Source: JBHGBM01 sp041946965 (lineage in GTDB: Bacteria; Acidobacteriota; Terriglobia; Bryobacterales; Bryobacteraceae). Taken from it: a DNA stretch of 64,000 bases. Location of the stretch: the NCBI GenBank assembly GCA_041946965.1, contig JBHGBM010000023.1, forward strand, positions 62,001-126,000, read 5' to 3'. The translations under genes were made by a program, and so were the position numbers. This document shows positions 50,403 through 58,906 of the stretch, piece by piece; position 1 is the first letter of the stretch; each line of letters opens with the position of its first letter. The notes beneath the pieces were generated by a model. It searched no databases. It was given only the letters and a program-made list of their open reading frames with translations, and was not told the DNA's origin.

Positions 50403-51575
50403 ATGGCTGAACACAAGGGACGGCGGCAGTTCCTGAGCGCCGCGGCCGGCGGCCTCCTCGTCGTGAAGCCCGAGACGGCGTTCGGGTCGCAGGCAAACTC
50501 GGCGATCGAGCTTGGAATCATCGGCGCGGGCGGGCGCGGCAACTGGATCGCCGGTCACTTCAAGGAGCACACCGGCGCGCGCATCGCGGCCTTTGCGGAC
50601 CCCTTCCGCGACCGCCTGGAAGCCGCGCAGCAGAAGTTTCCCGGCGCGCGCGCCCACCAGGGCCTGGAGGGCTTCCGCGAGTTGCTCGCCGGCAACGTGG
50701 ACGCCGTCGCCATCGAAAGCCCGCCCTACTTCCATCCCGAGCAGGCCGCCGCGGCCGTCGCCGCCGGCAAGCACGTCTATCTGGCCAAACCCATGGCGGT
50801 GGACGTGGCGGGCTGCCGCAGCATTCTCGAAAGCGGCGCCAGGGCCAAAGGGAAGCGCAGCTTCCTGGTGGACTTCCAGACGCGCGTCCGGCCCGTATTC
50901 CAGGAGGCCGCCCGGCGCGTGCATGGCGGCGAGATCGGCAAGCTCGTGATGGGCCACGTGTACTACCACACCGGGCGCCTTCGCCCGCAGGATAAGCCCG
51001 GCATGCCGGCCGCCGAAGCGCGCTTGCGTAACTGGGTCTTCGATAAAGTCCTCTCCGGCGATGTCATGGTGGAGCAGCACATCCACGTAGTTGACGTCGC
51101 CAACTGGTATCTCCAAGGCCATCCGCTGCGCGCCTGCGGAACCGGCGGCCGCATGGCCCGCACCGACGTCGGCGACGCCTGGGACCACTTCATCGTGACC
51201 TTCTGGTATCCCGGCGACGTGAAGGTGGACTTCAGCTCCAACCAGTTCATCAAGGGCTTTCACGACATGTGCATCCGGGTGTACGGCACCAACGGCACCT
51301 TGGATTCGCACTACAACGGCGCCGTGCGCATCGCCGGAGATACCAAGTGGGAAGGAACTCAGAAGGACGACACCTTCACCGGCGGCGCCATCATCAACAT
51401 CAAGAACTTCGTGGAGAGTATCCGCAACGGCAATCCGGTGAATAACGTCGAGGAAAGTATCGAGAGCAATCTGACCGCCATCCTGGCGCGCGAGGCCGCC
51501 TACCGCAACGGCCCGCTGACCTGGGACGAGATGATGCGCTCGAACCAGAAACTCGAGGCGGGCCTGAAGTTATGA
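50403..51575 (+). CDS. Tat-signal Gfo/Idh/MocA family oxidoreductase
   Basis: 390 aa. The N-terminus 'KGRRQFLSAAAGGLLVV' is a twin-arginine signal peptide, so export is expected, with NAD(P) bound before folding, as in the acidobacterial/planctomycete secreted Gfo group. 'LGIIGAGGRGNWI' is the nucleotide motif and 'YLAKPMAVD' the K-P motif. The C-terminal region contains the substrate strand 'VMVEQHIHVVDVANWYLQG', where H-x-x-D-x-x-N is typical. It is first in a run of eight same-strand genes and overlaps the next gene by 4 bp, so its job is linked to methyl-transfer chemistry by context. Confidence 0.8.
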   Translation: MAEHKGRRQFLSAAAGGLLVVKPETAFGSQANSAIELGIIGAGGRGNWIAGHFKEHTGARIAAFADPFRDRLEAAQQKFPGARAHQGLEGFRELLAGNVDAVAIESPPYFHPEQAAAAVAAGKHVYLAKPMAVDVAGCRSILESGARAKGKRSFLVDFQTRVRPVFQEAARRVHGGEIGKLVMGHVYYHTGRLRPQDKPGMPAAEARLRNWVFDKVLSGDVMVEQHIHVVDVANWYLQGHPLRACGTGGRMARTDVGDAWDHFIVTFWYPGDVKVDFSSNQFIKGFHDMCIRVYGTNGTLDSHYNGAVRIAGDTKWEGTQKDDTFTGGAIINIKNFVESIRNGNPVNNVEESIESNLTAILAREAAYRNGPLTWDEMMRSNQKLEAGLKL

Positions 51576-52447
51576 ACTTGATTGAAAGGCTGGCGGCAAA
51601 CGGACCCGTGGTGACGGACGGCGCCTGGGGCACCGAGATGCAGGCGCGGGGCCTGGCGCCGGGCGAGTGCCCGGACGCCTGGAACCTGGCTCATCCGGAA
51701 CGGGTGGAAGAAGTCGCGCGCGCCTACGTCGAGGCCGGCAGCCAGGTGATCCTCACAAACACCTTCCGCGCCAACCGCGTGGCGCTGGCCGGCACGGGCC
51801 TGGAAGACCGTATCGCGGAAATCAACCGCGCGGGCGTGGCCATCTCGCTGCGCGCCGCGGGCGGGAACGCGAGCGTGTTCGCCTCCATGGGGCCCGGCGG
51901 CAAGATGCTCATGACCGGGGAGGTCACGGCCAGCGCGTTGCGAGAGGCTTTCGCCGAACAGGCCCGTGCGCTCGCCGCGGCCGGGGCTGCAGCGCTGGTG
52001 GTCGAAACCATGGCGGACCTGGAGGAGTGCAAGCTGGCGCTCGCCGCCGCGCTCGAAACCGGCCTGCCCGTGGTGGCTTCCATGGTGTTCGATGCGGGTA
52101 AGAAGAAAGACCGCACCATGATGGGCGGCACGCCCGAGCAGGTGGCGCGCGAACTGGAGGAGGCCGGCGCGCACGCCATCGGCGCCAACTGCGGCTGCGG
52201 CGTGGAGGGCTACATCGAGATCTGCCGCCGCATGCGCGCGGTCACCTCACGTCCGCTGTGGATCAAGGCCAACGCCGGGCTGCCGGAGCTGATCGAGGGC
52301 AAGCCCGTCTACCGCATGACCGCGCGCGAGTACGGCGCCTTCGCCCCCATGCTGGCGGCGGCGGGCGCCAGCTTCATAGGAGGATGCTGCGGCACCGGCC
52401 CGGAGTTCATCCGCGCCATAAGGGGGCGCCTCACACCGTGCGCCTGA
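51572..52447 (+). CDS. Zinc-dependent homocysteine S-methyltransferase family protein
   Basis: 291 aa, S-methyl-trans barrel only. 'VTDGAWGTEMQARGL' is the first strand, and three zinc cysteines are in place: Cys207 ('GANCGCG') and Cys272/Cys273 ('GGCCGTGPEFI'). Length is that of S-methylmethionine or betaine:homocysteine enzymes (about 300-330). No cobalamin domain is fused. In this context it may accept a methyl group from a corrinoid or other donor onto homocysteine or act on a methylated compound. ATG overlaps the Gfo/Idh stop by 4 bp. The earlier HMT-MTHFR (8479) is a paralogue of this domain. Confidence 0.8.
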   Translation: MNLIERLAANGPVVTDGAWGTEMQARGLAPGECPDAWNLAHPERVEEVARAYVEAGSQVILTNTFRANRVALAGTGLEDRIAEINRAGVAISLRAAGGNASVFASMGPGGKMLMTGEVTASALREAFAEQARALAAAGAAALVVETMADLEECKLALAAALETGLPVVASMVFDAGKKKDRTMMGGTPEQVARELEEAGAHAIGANCGCGVEGYIEICRRMRAVTSRPLWIKANAGLPELIEGKPVYRMTAREYGAFAPMLAAAGASFIGGCCGTGPEFIRAIRGRLTPCA

Positions 52448-53178
52448 AGCTCATCAGTTGCGAAATCCTTTACCGTGAAGTTTGCGCCGCAGTGGCGTCC
52501 TCGCCCAACCAGGTCGATATCGAGTTCCTGCCGAAAGGCCTGCACGACGTGGGCGCCGTGGGAATGCTCCGGCGCGTGCAGGACGCCGTGGATGCCGCCG
52601 CCGGGCAGAACTACGAGGCCGTCTGCCTGGGCTACGGCCTGTGCGGCAACGGCCTGGTGGGTCTGGCGGCGCGCACCGCGCCGGTGGTGGTGCCCCGCGC
52701 CCACGATTGCATCACTCTGTTTCTGGGCGACAAGGACCGCTATCTCGATTACTTCAACAACCACCCGGGTGTATACTTCACTACCACCGGCTGGATAGAG
52801 CGCGGCGAGGACAGCCAACTGACGCAACTCTCTCTCAAGAAACAGGGCTTCGGCATGAGTTACGAAGAGTTAGCGGCGAAGTATGGCGAGGACAATGCCG
52901 GCTACCTCTTCGAAGCCATGAACCAGTACACGGTGCGCTACCGCCAGTTCACCTTCATCGAGATGGGCCTGGAGCCGGACGACCGTTTCGAGCGCTGCAC
53001 CATCGAGCGCGCCGCCAAGCGCGGCTGGAATTACGAGAAGATCCGCGGCGACATGAGCCTGATCCGCGCGCTCGTGGACGGCGGCTGGGACGAAGACCGC
53101 TTCCTGGTGGTCCAGCCCGGCTGCCGGATCGTGTCGCGGTACGACGAAAAGATCATGGGATCGGAGCCCGCCCAATGA
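52438..53178 (+). CDS. DUF1638 protein
   Basis: 246 aa. Start GTG 52438 overlaps the methyltransferase stop by 10 bp. DUF1638 proteins are found beside corrinoid-dependent methyltransferases in methanogens and other microbes; function unproven. Conserved Cys and His: 'KLISCEILYRE' (Cys8), 'CLGYGLCGN' (Cys63, Cys69), 'PRAHDCITLFLG' (His89, Cys91) and 'VVQPGCRIV' near the end. Such a spread of Cys/His suggests metal or corrinoid handling. It is alpha/beta and soluble. Its position between HMT and the MtbA-like gene supports a role in methyl transfer. Confidence 0.78.
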   Translation: MRLKLISCEILYREVCAAVASSPNQVDIEFLPKGLHDVGAVGMLRRVQDAVDAAAGQNYEAVCLGYGLCGNGLVGLAARTAPVVVPRAHDCITLFLGDKDRYLDYFNNHPGVYFTTTGWIERGEDSQLTQLSLKKQGFGMSYEELAAKYGEDNAGYLFEAMNQYTVRYRQFTFIEMGLEPDDRFERCTIERAAKRGWNYEKIRGDMSLIRALVDGGWDEDRFLVVQPGCRIVSRYDEKIMGSEPAQ

Positions 53179-54176
53179 CGGGACGCGAGCGCGTTCTGAA
53201 CACGATCGAGGGGCGTCCGGTGGACCGCACGGCGGCCATGCCCATCACCATGATGTTCGCCGCGGATTTCGCCGGCGTGCGCTACCGCGAGTACGCATCC
53301 GATTACCGCGTGCTGGCGGAGGCCCAGATACGCACCGCGGAGGCGTTCGATTTCGATTACGTCTCTTGCATTTCAGACCCGGCCCGCGAACCCGCCGACC
53401 TGGGGGCGGAGATCGAGTGGTACGACGACCAGCCGCCCGCCAACAACGAAGAGCGCGCCCTGCTTCAGGACAAGCGCGCCCTTGCCCGCTGGAAGGCGCC
53501 CGACCCGCTGGGCGGCGGACGCATGCATGACCGCGTAAAGGCGGCCGCGCTGCTTAAGGAGCGCGCCGGCGCCGGCCGCATCGTGGAAGGCTGGATCGAA
53601 GGCCCCTGCGCCGAGGCCGCCGACCTGCGCGGCATCAACCGGCTGATGCTCGATTTCTACGACGACCCGGGCTTCGTGCGCGACCTGTTCGAGTTCGTCA
53701 TCGACATGGAGCTGCGCTTCGCGCGCGCGCAGGTGGAGGCGGGCGCGGACCTGATCGGGATGGGCGACGCCGCCGCGTCCCTGGTGGGCCCCGCGCTCTA
53801 CGAGGAATTCGTCTGGCCCTACGAAAAGAAACTCGTGGACGGCCTGCACGCCATGGGGGCTCGAGTGCGGCTGCACATCTGCGGCAAGACCCGCCGCATT
53901 TTCGCCGGCATGGGGAAGCTGGGCTGCGAAATCGTGGACCTGGATTTCTTCGCTCCGGTAGCGGAGGCGCGCGCGGCCATGGGTCCGGACCAGGTTCTGC
54001 TGGGCAACATCGAACCCGCCGGCGTGCTGCGCAAGGGCACGCCGGAGGAAGTGGCCGCCGCCATCGACGCATGCCGCGGCCAGGCCGGCCCGCGCTACAT
54101 CATCGGGGCCGGATGTGAAGTGGTGCGCGACACCCCGCACACCAACGTGCGGGCCATGGTAGGACGGTGCCTATGA
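53175..54176 (+). CDS. MtbA/MtaA-like URO-D family methyltransferase
   Basis: 333 aa. The methyltransferase zinc motif is complete: 'RLHICGKT' gives His234 and Cys236, and 'IGAGCEVV' gives Cys314, the H-x-C-x77-C layout of MtaA/MtbA methylcobamide:CoM methyltransferases. 'MTGRERVLNTIEGRPVDRTA' and 'MGDAAASLVGPALYEEFVWPYEKKL' are the usual opening and core of that branch. In bacteria without CoM the acceptor may be homocysteine or tetrahydrofolate. ATG 53175 overlaps the DUF1638 stop by 4 bp, which decides the start over longer in-frame options. Confidence 0.83.
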   Translation: MTGRERVLNTIEGRPVDRTAAMPITMMFAADFAGVRYREYASDYRVLAEAQIRTAEAFDFDYVSCISDPAREPADLGAEIEWYDDQPPANNEERALLQDKRALARWKAPDPLGGGRMHDRVKAAALLKERAGAGRIVEGWIEGPCAEAADLRGINRLMLDFYDDPGFVRDLFEFVIDMELRFARAQVEAGADLIGMGDAAASLVGPALYEEFVWPYEKKLVDGLHAMGARVRLHICGKTRRIFAGMGKLGCEIVDLDFFAPVAEARAAMGPDQVLLGNIEPAGVLRKGTPEEVAAAIDACRGQAGPRYIIGAGCEVVRDTPHTNVRAMVGRCL

Positions 54177-54976
54177 GACCAACGCTTCTGTGGCTGTTCC
54201 CCGCGCTGCTCGCGGCGCAGAACGCCCCCTTTTCCCGGCAATATTTGAAGGTGGAGCAGTATACGCAGGCCGAGAATGAAGCCCTCGTGAGAAAGTTCAA
54301 GGACCTGCGGGTTACCGACGTGGTGGACGGCCTGGACGTGGCCGGGCTTCAGGACGTCACCGTGATGGATCCGGCCATCGCGCCGCTGTGGACGGACAAG
54401 GAAAAATTCACCCACCGCATTTACGGTGTGGCCGTGACGCTGCGCATCGTGCCGCCGCAGGAGCGCGCGCCGAACTTCGCCACCCACGACGAGTTCGCCA
54501 AGTGGGAATCCGCCTGGTACAAGAGCCGCATCCCCAACGACTTCACCAACTGGCTGAAGCCCGATACCGTGCTGGTGATCGACGCCTCGCGGACGAAGGA
54601 TGTAGGCTTCTGCGGATCGAACAACGCGCTGGGCTGGTTTTCGCGCGGCATGCGCGGCATTGTCACCGACGGCGGCTGCCGCGATACCGACGAGATGATT
54701 CTCGAGGGCATCCCCGTCTACCACCGCGGCGTCACGCGCGGCATCGACCCGGGACGCGTGGTGATCGAATCCTACAACACGCCGGTGAACGTCGGCGGCG
54801 TGACCGTCATGCCCGGCGACGTCATCGTGGCCGATAACGAGGGGGTCGCGGTGGTGCCCCGCGCCAAGGCCGAAGCCGTGGCCGCCGCCGCGCACCGCAT
54901 CCAGGACGGCGACAAGGCCGGCCGCAAGCGGCTCTATGAAAAGCTCAAGCGCGCTCCCGATTTCACGGTGAAATGA
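54173..54976 (+). CDS. RraA-family protein with signal peptide, second copy
   Basis: 267 aa. 'MRPTLLWLFPALLAAQ' is a signal peptide, so it is probably periplasmic. The family motif is 'GIVTDGGCRDTDEMILEGIPVYHRGVTRG', with D-G-G-C-R-D in place of the usual D-x-G-x-R-D, and 'VMPGDVIVADNEGVAVVP' closes the metal site region. It is longer than RraA (about 160) and than the copy at 37966, with an extra region around residues 60-110. ATG 54173 overlaps the methyltransferase stop by 4 bp. Aldolase activity on a 4-hydroxy-4-methyl-2-ketoacid is possible. Confidence 0.8.
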   Translation: MRPTLLWLFPALLAAQNAPFSRQYLKVEQYTQAENEALVRKFKDLRVTDVVDGLDVAGLQDVTVMDPAIAPLWTDKEKFTHRIYGVAVTLRIVPPQERAPNFATHDEFAKWESAWYKSRIPNDFTNWLKPDTVLVIDASRTKDVGFCGSNNALGWFSRGMRGIVTDGGCRDTDEMILEGIPVYHRGVTRGIDPGRVVIESYNTPVNVGGVTVMPGDVIVADNEGVAVVPRAKAEAVAAAAHRIQDGDKAGRKRLYEKLKRAPDFTVK

Positions 54977-56457
54977 GCGGGCGCGTCCGCATCGAGCTTC
55001 ATCCGCTCGGCAAGACCATCCATGTGGAGCGCGGCGCGCCGCTCCACGACGTGCTGTTCCCCTATGGCGTGGAGTTTCCCTGCGGCGGCCGCGGCCGCTG
55101 CGCGCGCTGCCGCGTCCGGCTGCTGGAGGGAACCCTCGACCCCACGCCCGAGGAAGTGCGCATCCTGGGCGCCGCGGAGATTGCCGCGGGCTGGCGCCTC
55201 GCCTGCCACACCCACGCCGCCGGCGACCTGACCCTCGAGATCGCCCAGTGGGAAACCGCTATCCTGGCCGATAGCAGCGCCTTCGAGTTCACCCCCAAGG
55301 AGGGCCTCGGCATCGCGGTGGACGTGGGCACCACCACGCTCGTGGCCCAGTTGCTCGACCTCCGTACGGCGCACGTATTGGGCGTTCGCACCGCGCTGAA
55401 CCCGCAGGTGAAGCACGGCAGCGACGTGATGAGCCGCGTGGAATTCGCCCTGGGCGGCGGACAGTACGAGCTCACCGCGCTGATCCGCGGAGAAATCGGC
55501 ACGCTGATCCGCAAACTCGCGCCGCGCGAGCCCGTGCGCGACGTCGTGCTGGTGGGCAATACCGTGATGCACCACCTGTTCTGCGGCATCAGCGTGGAGC
55601 CGCTCTCCCATACCCCGTTCGAGCCCGTGCGCGACGGGCTCGAAACCCTCGCCGCGAGCGAGCTGGGCTGGAGCATTCCCGGCGATCCTCCGGCGCGGTT
55701 CCTGCCCTCGCTCGGCGGTTTCGTCGGCAGTGACATTCTGGCGGGTGTGCTCGCCACCCGGATGCACGAGCGCGGCGGCCTCACCGCCCTGCTCGACCTC
55801 GGCACCAACGGCGAGATCATCGTGGGCAACCGCGAGCGGATGGTGTGCGCCTCGACCGCCGCCGGGCCGGCCTTCGAGGGCGGCCGTATCTCCTGCGGCA
55901 TGCGGGCGGCCACCGGCGCCATTTCCGAGGTAACCCTGCGCGAGGGCCGCCTGGAGTGCCGCGTGCTCGGCCATGGCGCGCCCCGCGGCATCTGCGGCAG
56001 CGGCCTGGTGGACGCCGTGGCGTGCGCGCTGGAAGTGGGGCTCATCGCGCCCAGCGGCAGGCTGCGCGGCTCGAAGACTCTGCCGCTCGCCGGTCCCGTG
56101 GCGCTCACCCAAGCGGACATACGCGAGCTCCAGCTCGCCAAGGGCGCCACCGCTGCGGGCATGGAGATCGTGCTGGAGCGCTGGGGCGCACGCCCGCAGG
56201 ACCTGGAGCGCGTGTACCTGGCGGGCGCCTTCGGCAACTATCTGAATCGCGCCGGAGCGCGGCGCATCGGTCTTCTGAATTTCCCCCTCGATACGGTGGA
56301 GCCCGCCGGCAACACCGCGCTGCTGGGCGCCAAACTCGCGCTGTTCGACGGCGCCTTCGCGCATATCCGGCAGATCACGGAACACGTGCCGCTGGGCTCC
56401 GACCCCGAGTTCCAGGAAAAGTACGTCTCCGCCATGCCTTTTCCGGATAGGATGTAA
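54973..56457 (+). CDS. RACo-like reductive activator of corrinoid proteins (ferredoxin-ASKHA)
   Basis: 494 aa. An N-terminal [2Fe-2S] ferredoxin domain has Cys37, Cys43, Cys46 ('CGGRGRCARC') and Cys78 ('RLACHTHA'), followed by a linker and an ASKHA ATPase-like half ('GIAVDVGTTTLVAQLLDL' at about 103-120, 'LLDLGTNGEIIVG', 'VYLAGAFGNYLNRAGARRIGL'). This is the family that reactivates Co(II) corrinoids to Co(I) with ATP and low-potential electrons. Its presence strongly argues for a corrinoid-dependent step nearby, yet no corrinoid protein is encoded within the operon. ATG overlaps the RraA stop by 4 bp (54973-54976). Confidence 0.86.
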   Translation: MSGRVRIELHPLGKTIHVERGAPLHDVLFPYGVEFPCGGRGRCARCRVRLLEGTLDPTPEEVRILGAAEIAAGWRLACHTHAAGDLTLEIAQWETAILADSSAFEFTPKEGLGIAVDVGTTTLVAQLLDLRTAHVLGVRTALNPQVKHGSDVMSRVEFALGGGQYELTALIRGEIGTLIRKLAPREPVRDVVLVGNTVMHHLFCGISVEPLSHTPFEPVRDGLETLAASELGWSIPGDPPARFLPSLGGFVGSDILAGVLATRMHERGGLTALLDLGTNGEIIVGNRERMVCASTAAGPAFEGGRISCGMRAATGAISEVTLREGRLECRVLGHGAPRGICGSGLVDAVACALEVGLIAPSGRLRGSKTLPLAGPVALTQADIRELQLAKGATAAGMEIVLERWGARPQDLERVYLAGAFGNYLNRAGARRIGLLNFPLDTVEPAGNTALLGAKLALFDGAFAHIRQITEHVPLGSDPEFQEKYVSAMPFPDRM

Positions 56458-56459
56458 AC

Positions 56460-57131
56460 ATGCGCCTGTTGATAGTGTTGCTTTGCGCTGCTTTCACGGC
56501 TCTGCCGGTGTTCGGCGACACGGCCGAGCGGCTCAAGGACGCCGCCACGCTGATCCACGAAATCATGGGCACGCCCGACCGCTCCATACCGCAAGACCTG
56601 TTCGACCGCGCCGAGTGCATCGTCGTGGTGCCTGGAATGAAGAAGGCCGCTTTCGGTTTCGGCGGCAAGTACGGACGTGGGTTCCTATCCTGCCGCAACA
56701 AGGGCGCGGCGGGCTGGAGCGCTCCCGGCGCCGTCCGCATGGAGGGCGGCAGCTTCGGCTTCCAGATCGGCGTGTCTTCCACGGACGTGATTCTGCTGGT
56801 GATGAACCGGCGAGGCATGGATAAGCTGCTGAGCAGCAAGTTCACTCTCGGCGCGGACGCCGCGGTTGCGGGCGGTCCGGTGGGCCGCTCCACCAGCGCC
56901 CAGACCGACGCCATGCTCAAGGCCGAAATCCTCTCCTGGTCCCGCTCGCGCGGCGCTTTCGCGGGAGTTTCGCTGGAAGGCGCCACGTTGCGCAACGACC
57001 TGGACGAGAACCAGGTCCTCTATGGAAGCAAAATAACGAACCGCGAAGTGGTAACCAGGAGGCCCGCGGTTCCGGCGGCGGCTAAAGGTTTTATTTCCGC
57101 ACTCAACAAATATTCAATGAGAAAAGGATGA
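56460..57131 (+). CDS. SYLF (YSC84-like) lipid-binding domain protein, secreted
   Basis: 223 aa with signal peptide 'MRLLIVLLCAAFTALPVFG'. The SYLF domain covers about residues 40-200: 'LIHEIMGTPDRSIPQDLFDRAECIVVVPGMKKAAFGFGGKYG' and 'GFLSCRNKG' are the family start, and 'FQIGVSSTDVILLVMNRRGMDKLLSSKFTLGADAAVAGGPVGR' the core. SYLF proteins bind phosphoinositides in eukaryotes; the bacterial role is unknown. ATG is 2 nt after the activator stop, and the stop overlaps the next gene by 4 bp, so it is part of the same transcript by position, though functionally unrelated as far as I can see. Confidence 0.82.
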   Translation: MRLLIVLLCAAFTALPVFGDTAERLKDAATLIHEIMGTPDRSIPQDLFDRAECIVVVPGMKKAAFGFGGKYGRGFLSCRNKGAAGWSAPGAVRMEGGSFGFQIGVSSTDVILLVMNRRGMDKLLSSKFTLGADAAVAGGPVGRSTSAQTDAMLKAEILSWSRSRGAFAGVSLEGATLRNDLDENQVLYGSKITNREVVTRRPAVPAAAKGFISALNKYSMRKG

Positions 57132-57832
57132 GGATCGCAAGTCTCGTTGCTATTGGCGCGCTCGCCGCCTCGCCTGCGTGGCCGGACACACGGACGGGCG
57201 AGATCGAGGGTCCCGCGTTTCACTGGCGCCCGGCGCTTCTTCAGTCGGCGGCCTTTCTCGGAATCCAGCACGGGTTCCGTTTCGCCACCGAGGAGGGAAC
57301 AAGAGCGGACATGAAAGGTCCGTTCTTCCGCGATTGGTTCCGCTCCGTGAAGGGCGTCTCCGGATGGGGCGACGGCGACCCGTTTATCGTCAACTACGTG
57401 GGCCACCCAATGATGGGGGCGGTGACGGGCCTCATCCAGGTGCAGAATGACGCGCGCGGGCGCGTGGCCACGTTCGGCGCCTCACGGGAATACTTCAAGA
57501 GCCGCCTGCGTGCGTTCGGATGGGCGGCATTGTACAGCGCGCAGTTCGAGCTGGGTCCGGTGAGCGAGGCGTCACTCGGCAACGTGGGCCTCAGGCCGGA
57601 AACGTCCGGCTTTGTGGATCTGGTGACGACGCCCACCGCCGGCATCGGCCTGCTGGCGGCCGAAGATGCCGTGGACCGCTACCTCATCGTGCCGCTCGAG
57701 CGCAAGAGCCGCAACGTAGTCTGGCGGATGGTGGTCCGCAGCGTTTTGAATCCCGACCGCGCCTTCGCCAACGCGCTGCGCTTCAAGCCCCCCTGGCACC
57801 GCGACAACCGCGCCGGAATCCTGAAACCGTAA
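57128..57832 (+). CDS. Secreted protein of unknown function, last gene of the run
   Basis: 234 aa with signal peptide (about 1-19, 'AIGALAASPAWPD'). No family recognised with confidence. It contains conserved-looking hydrophobic and Trp/Gly-rich motifs: 'QSAAFLGIQHGFRFATEEGTR', 'FIVNYVGHPMMGAVTGLIQVQND' and 'VDLVTTPTAGIGLLAAEDAVDRYLI', the latter two reminiscent of DUF3943-like outer membrane or lipid-associated proteins with H-P-x-x-G patterns; this is a weak hint. ATG 57128 overlaps the SYLF stop by 4 bp. It is convergent with the O-methyltransferase, which ends at 57833. Confidence 0.62.
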   Translation: MRIASLVAIGALAASPAWPDTRTGEIEGPAFHWRPALLQSAAFLGIQHGFRFATEEGTRADMKGPFFRDWFRSVKGVSGWGDGDPFIVNYVGHPMMGAVTGLIQVQNDARGRVATFGASREYFKSRLRAFGWAALYSAQFELGPVSEASLGNVGLRPETSGFVDLVTTPTAGIGLLAAEDAVDRYLIVPLERKSRNVVWRMVVRSVLNPDRAFANALRFKPPWHRDNRAGILKP

Positions 57833-58861
57833 TCACCGGCGGCAAATGATGGCTTGCTCCGGAGAAGGCGTGAGCAGGTGGAATTCCGGTCTGGAGAAGC
57901 CCGCCTTGCGGAACATGGATTCGTACTCGCGGGCGGTATAGGCGTCGCCGCGCTCCGTCGAGGCCAGCATGGTCAGGCTGAACGCCGCGGCCGCCGGCGG
58001 GCTGACCCGGTCCTCGTTGGGGACGAATTCCAGAGTCACAACGCGCCCGCCGGGCTTTAGCGCCGCGTGCACCTTGCGCAGCAACCCGTCGATTGCCGGG
58101 GGATCCAGATGGTGAAGGAAGTTGGTGAGCAGGACAACGTCGTAACCGGTTCCGAACTCGACGTCGAAGGCGCTGCCCTCGATGGTGTGATAGCGGCCCT
58201 GGACGCCGGCCGAGGCCGCATTCTCCCGCGCCACCTTCAGCACGTTATCCCAGTCCACCGCGAAAATTTCGGCCTCCGGGCGCCGCGCGGCCAGCGTGAT
58301 TCCAAACACTCCGTGCCCGGCGGCGATGTCCAGCACTTTCCCGATCTTGCCGGAACCGGAGTCGAGCAACTGGACGATGCTGAGGGCCGGCAGCTTCATC
58401 ATTGGCCCCATGGCCCGTGCGAAGATCTGCCACATCGGGTGGTTGGCCGCCATAGCGCCCTCGTGATTGATCGCGGTTCCCCCGCGGCGCACCGCCTCCG
58501 TCAGAGCGCCGAAGTGCTGAAACACGTATTCAGAGTTCAGGAAATCGACCGCCGAGCCCAGATAGGTGGGAGAGTTTCGGTCCAGGTAAGCCGCGCTTTC
58601 GGGCGTGAGTCCGTAGTCGCGGCCGTTCTTGGTCAACAGGCCGATAATAGTCAGGAAGTCGCAGAGGATGCGGATCCCCCTCTCGGAGGCGTCGCAGCGC
58701 CGGGCGATGGCGTTTACCCCCGTGTTCCCCTCCGCGATTGCCGTAAACAAACCCAGTTCGATGGCGCTCTTGAGCGCCGCGGATTGCGTGAAGGCGTTGG
58801 CGGTGCGGAAGATGTGTTCCACACTCGGATGCGCCTCGACGCGGTGAGACAGCGTAGCCAT
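57833..58861 (-). CDS. SAM-dependent O-methyltransferase-like protein
   Basis: 342 aa. Residues about 10-90 form a winged-helix dimerisation domain ('FTQSAALKSAIELGLFTAIAEG', 'DASERGIRILCDFLTIIGLLTK'). Residues about 150-320 are a class I SAM fold: 'GKVLDIAAGHGVFGITLAAR', 'VDWDNVL', 'GYDVVLLTNFLHHLDPPAI' and 'LKPGGRVVTLEFVP'. This is the arrangement of small-molecule O-methyltransferases (hydroxyneurosporene/caffeate type). ATG 58861 has CATAAT 7 nt upstream. It follows the AMP ligase gene on the same strand after 45 nt; a joint secondary-metabolite role is possible. Confidence 0.8.
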   Translation of the reverse strand: MATLSHRVEAHPSVEHIFRTANAFTQSAALKSAIELGLFTAIAEGNTGVNAIARRCDASERGIRILCDFLTIIGLLTKNGRDYGLTPESAAYLDRNSPTYLGSAVDFLNSEYVFQHFGALTEAVRRGGTAINHEGAMAANHPMWQIFARAMGPMMKLPALSIVQLLDSGSGKIGKVLDIAAGHGVFGITLAARRPEAEIFAVDWDNVLKVARENAASAGVQGRYHTIEGSAFDVEFGTGYDVVLLTNFLHHLDPPAIDGLLRKVHAALKPGGRVVTLEFVPNEDRVSPPAAAAFSLTMLASTERGDAYTAREYESMFRKAGFSRPEFHLLTPSPEQAIICRR

Positions 58862-58868
58862 GGCGCCG

Positions 58869-58874
58869 ATTATG
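58869..58874 (-). promoter_or_regulatory. CATAAT -10-like box, 7 nt before the methyltransferase start
   Basis: CATAAT on the minus strand, 7 nt from ATG 58861; no ribosome site. Confidence 0.4.
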
Positions 58875-58906
58875 GCACGCAACTCCGGTTCGCCTGCGTA
58901 CGGAGC

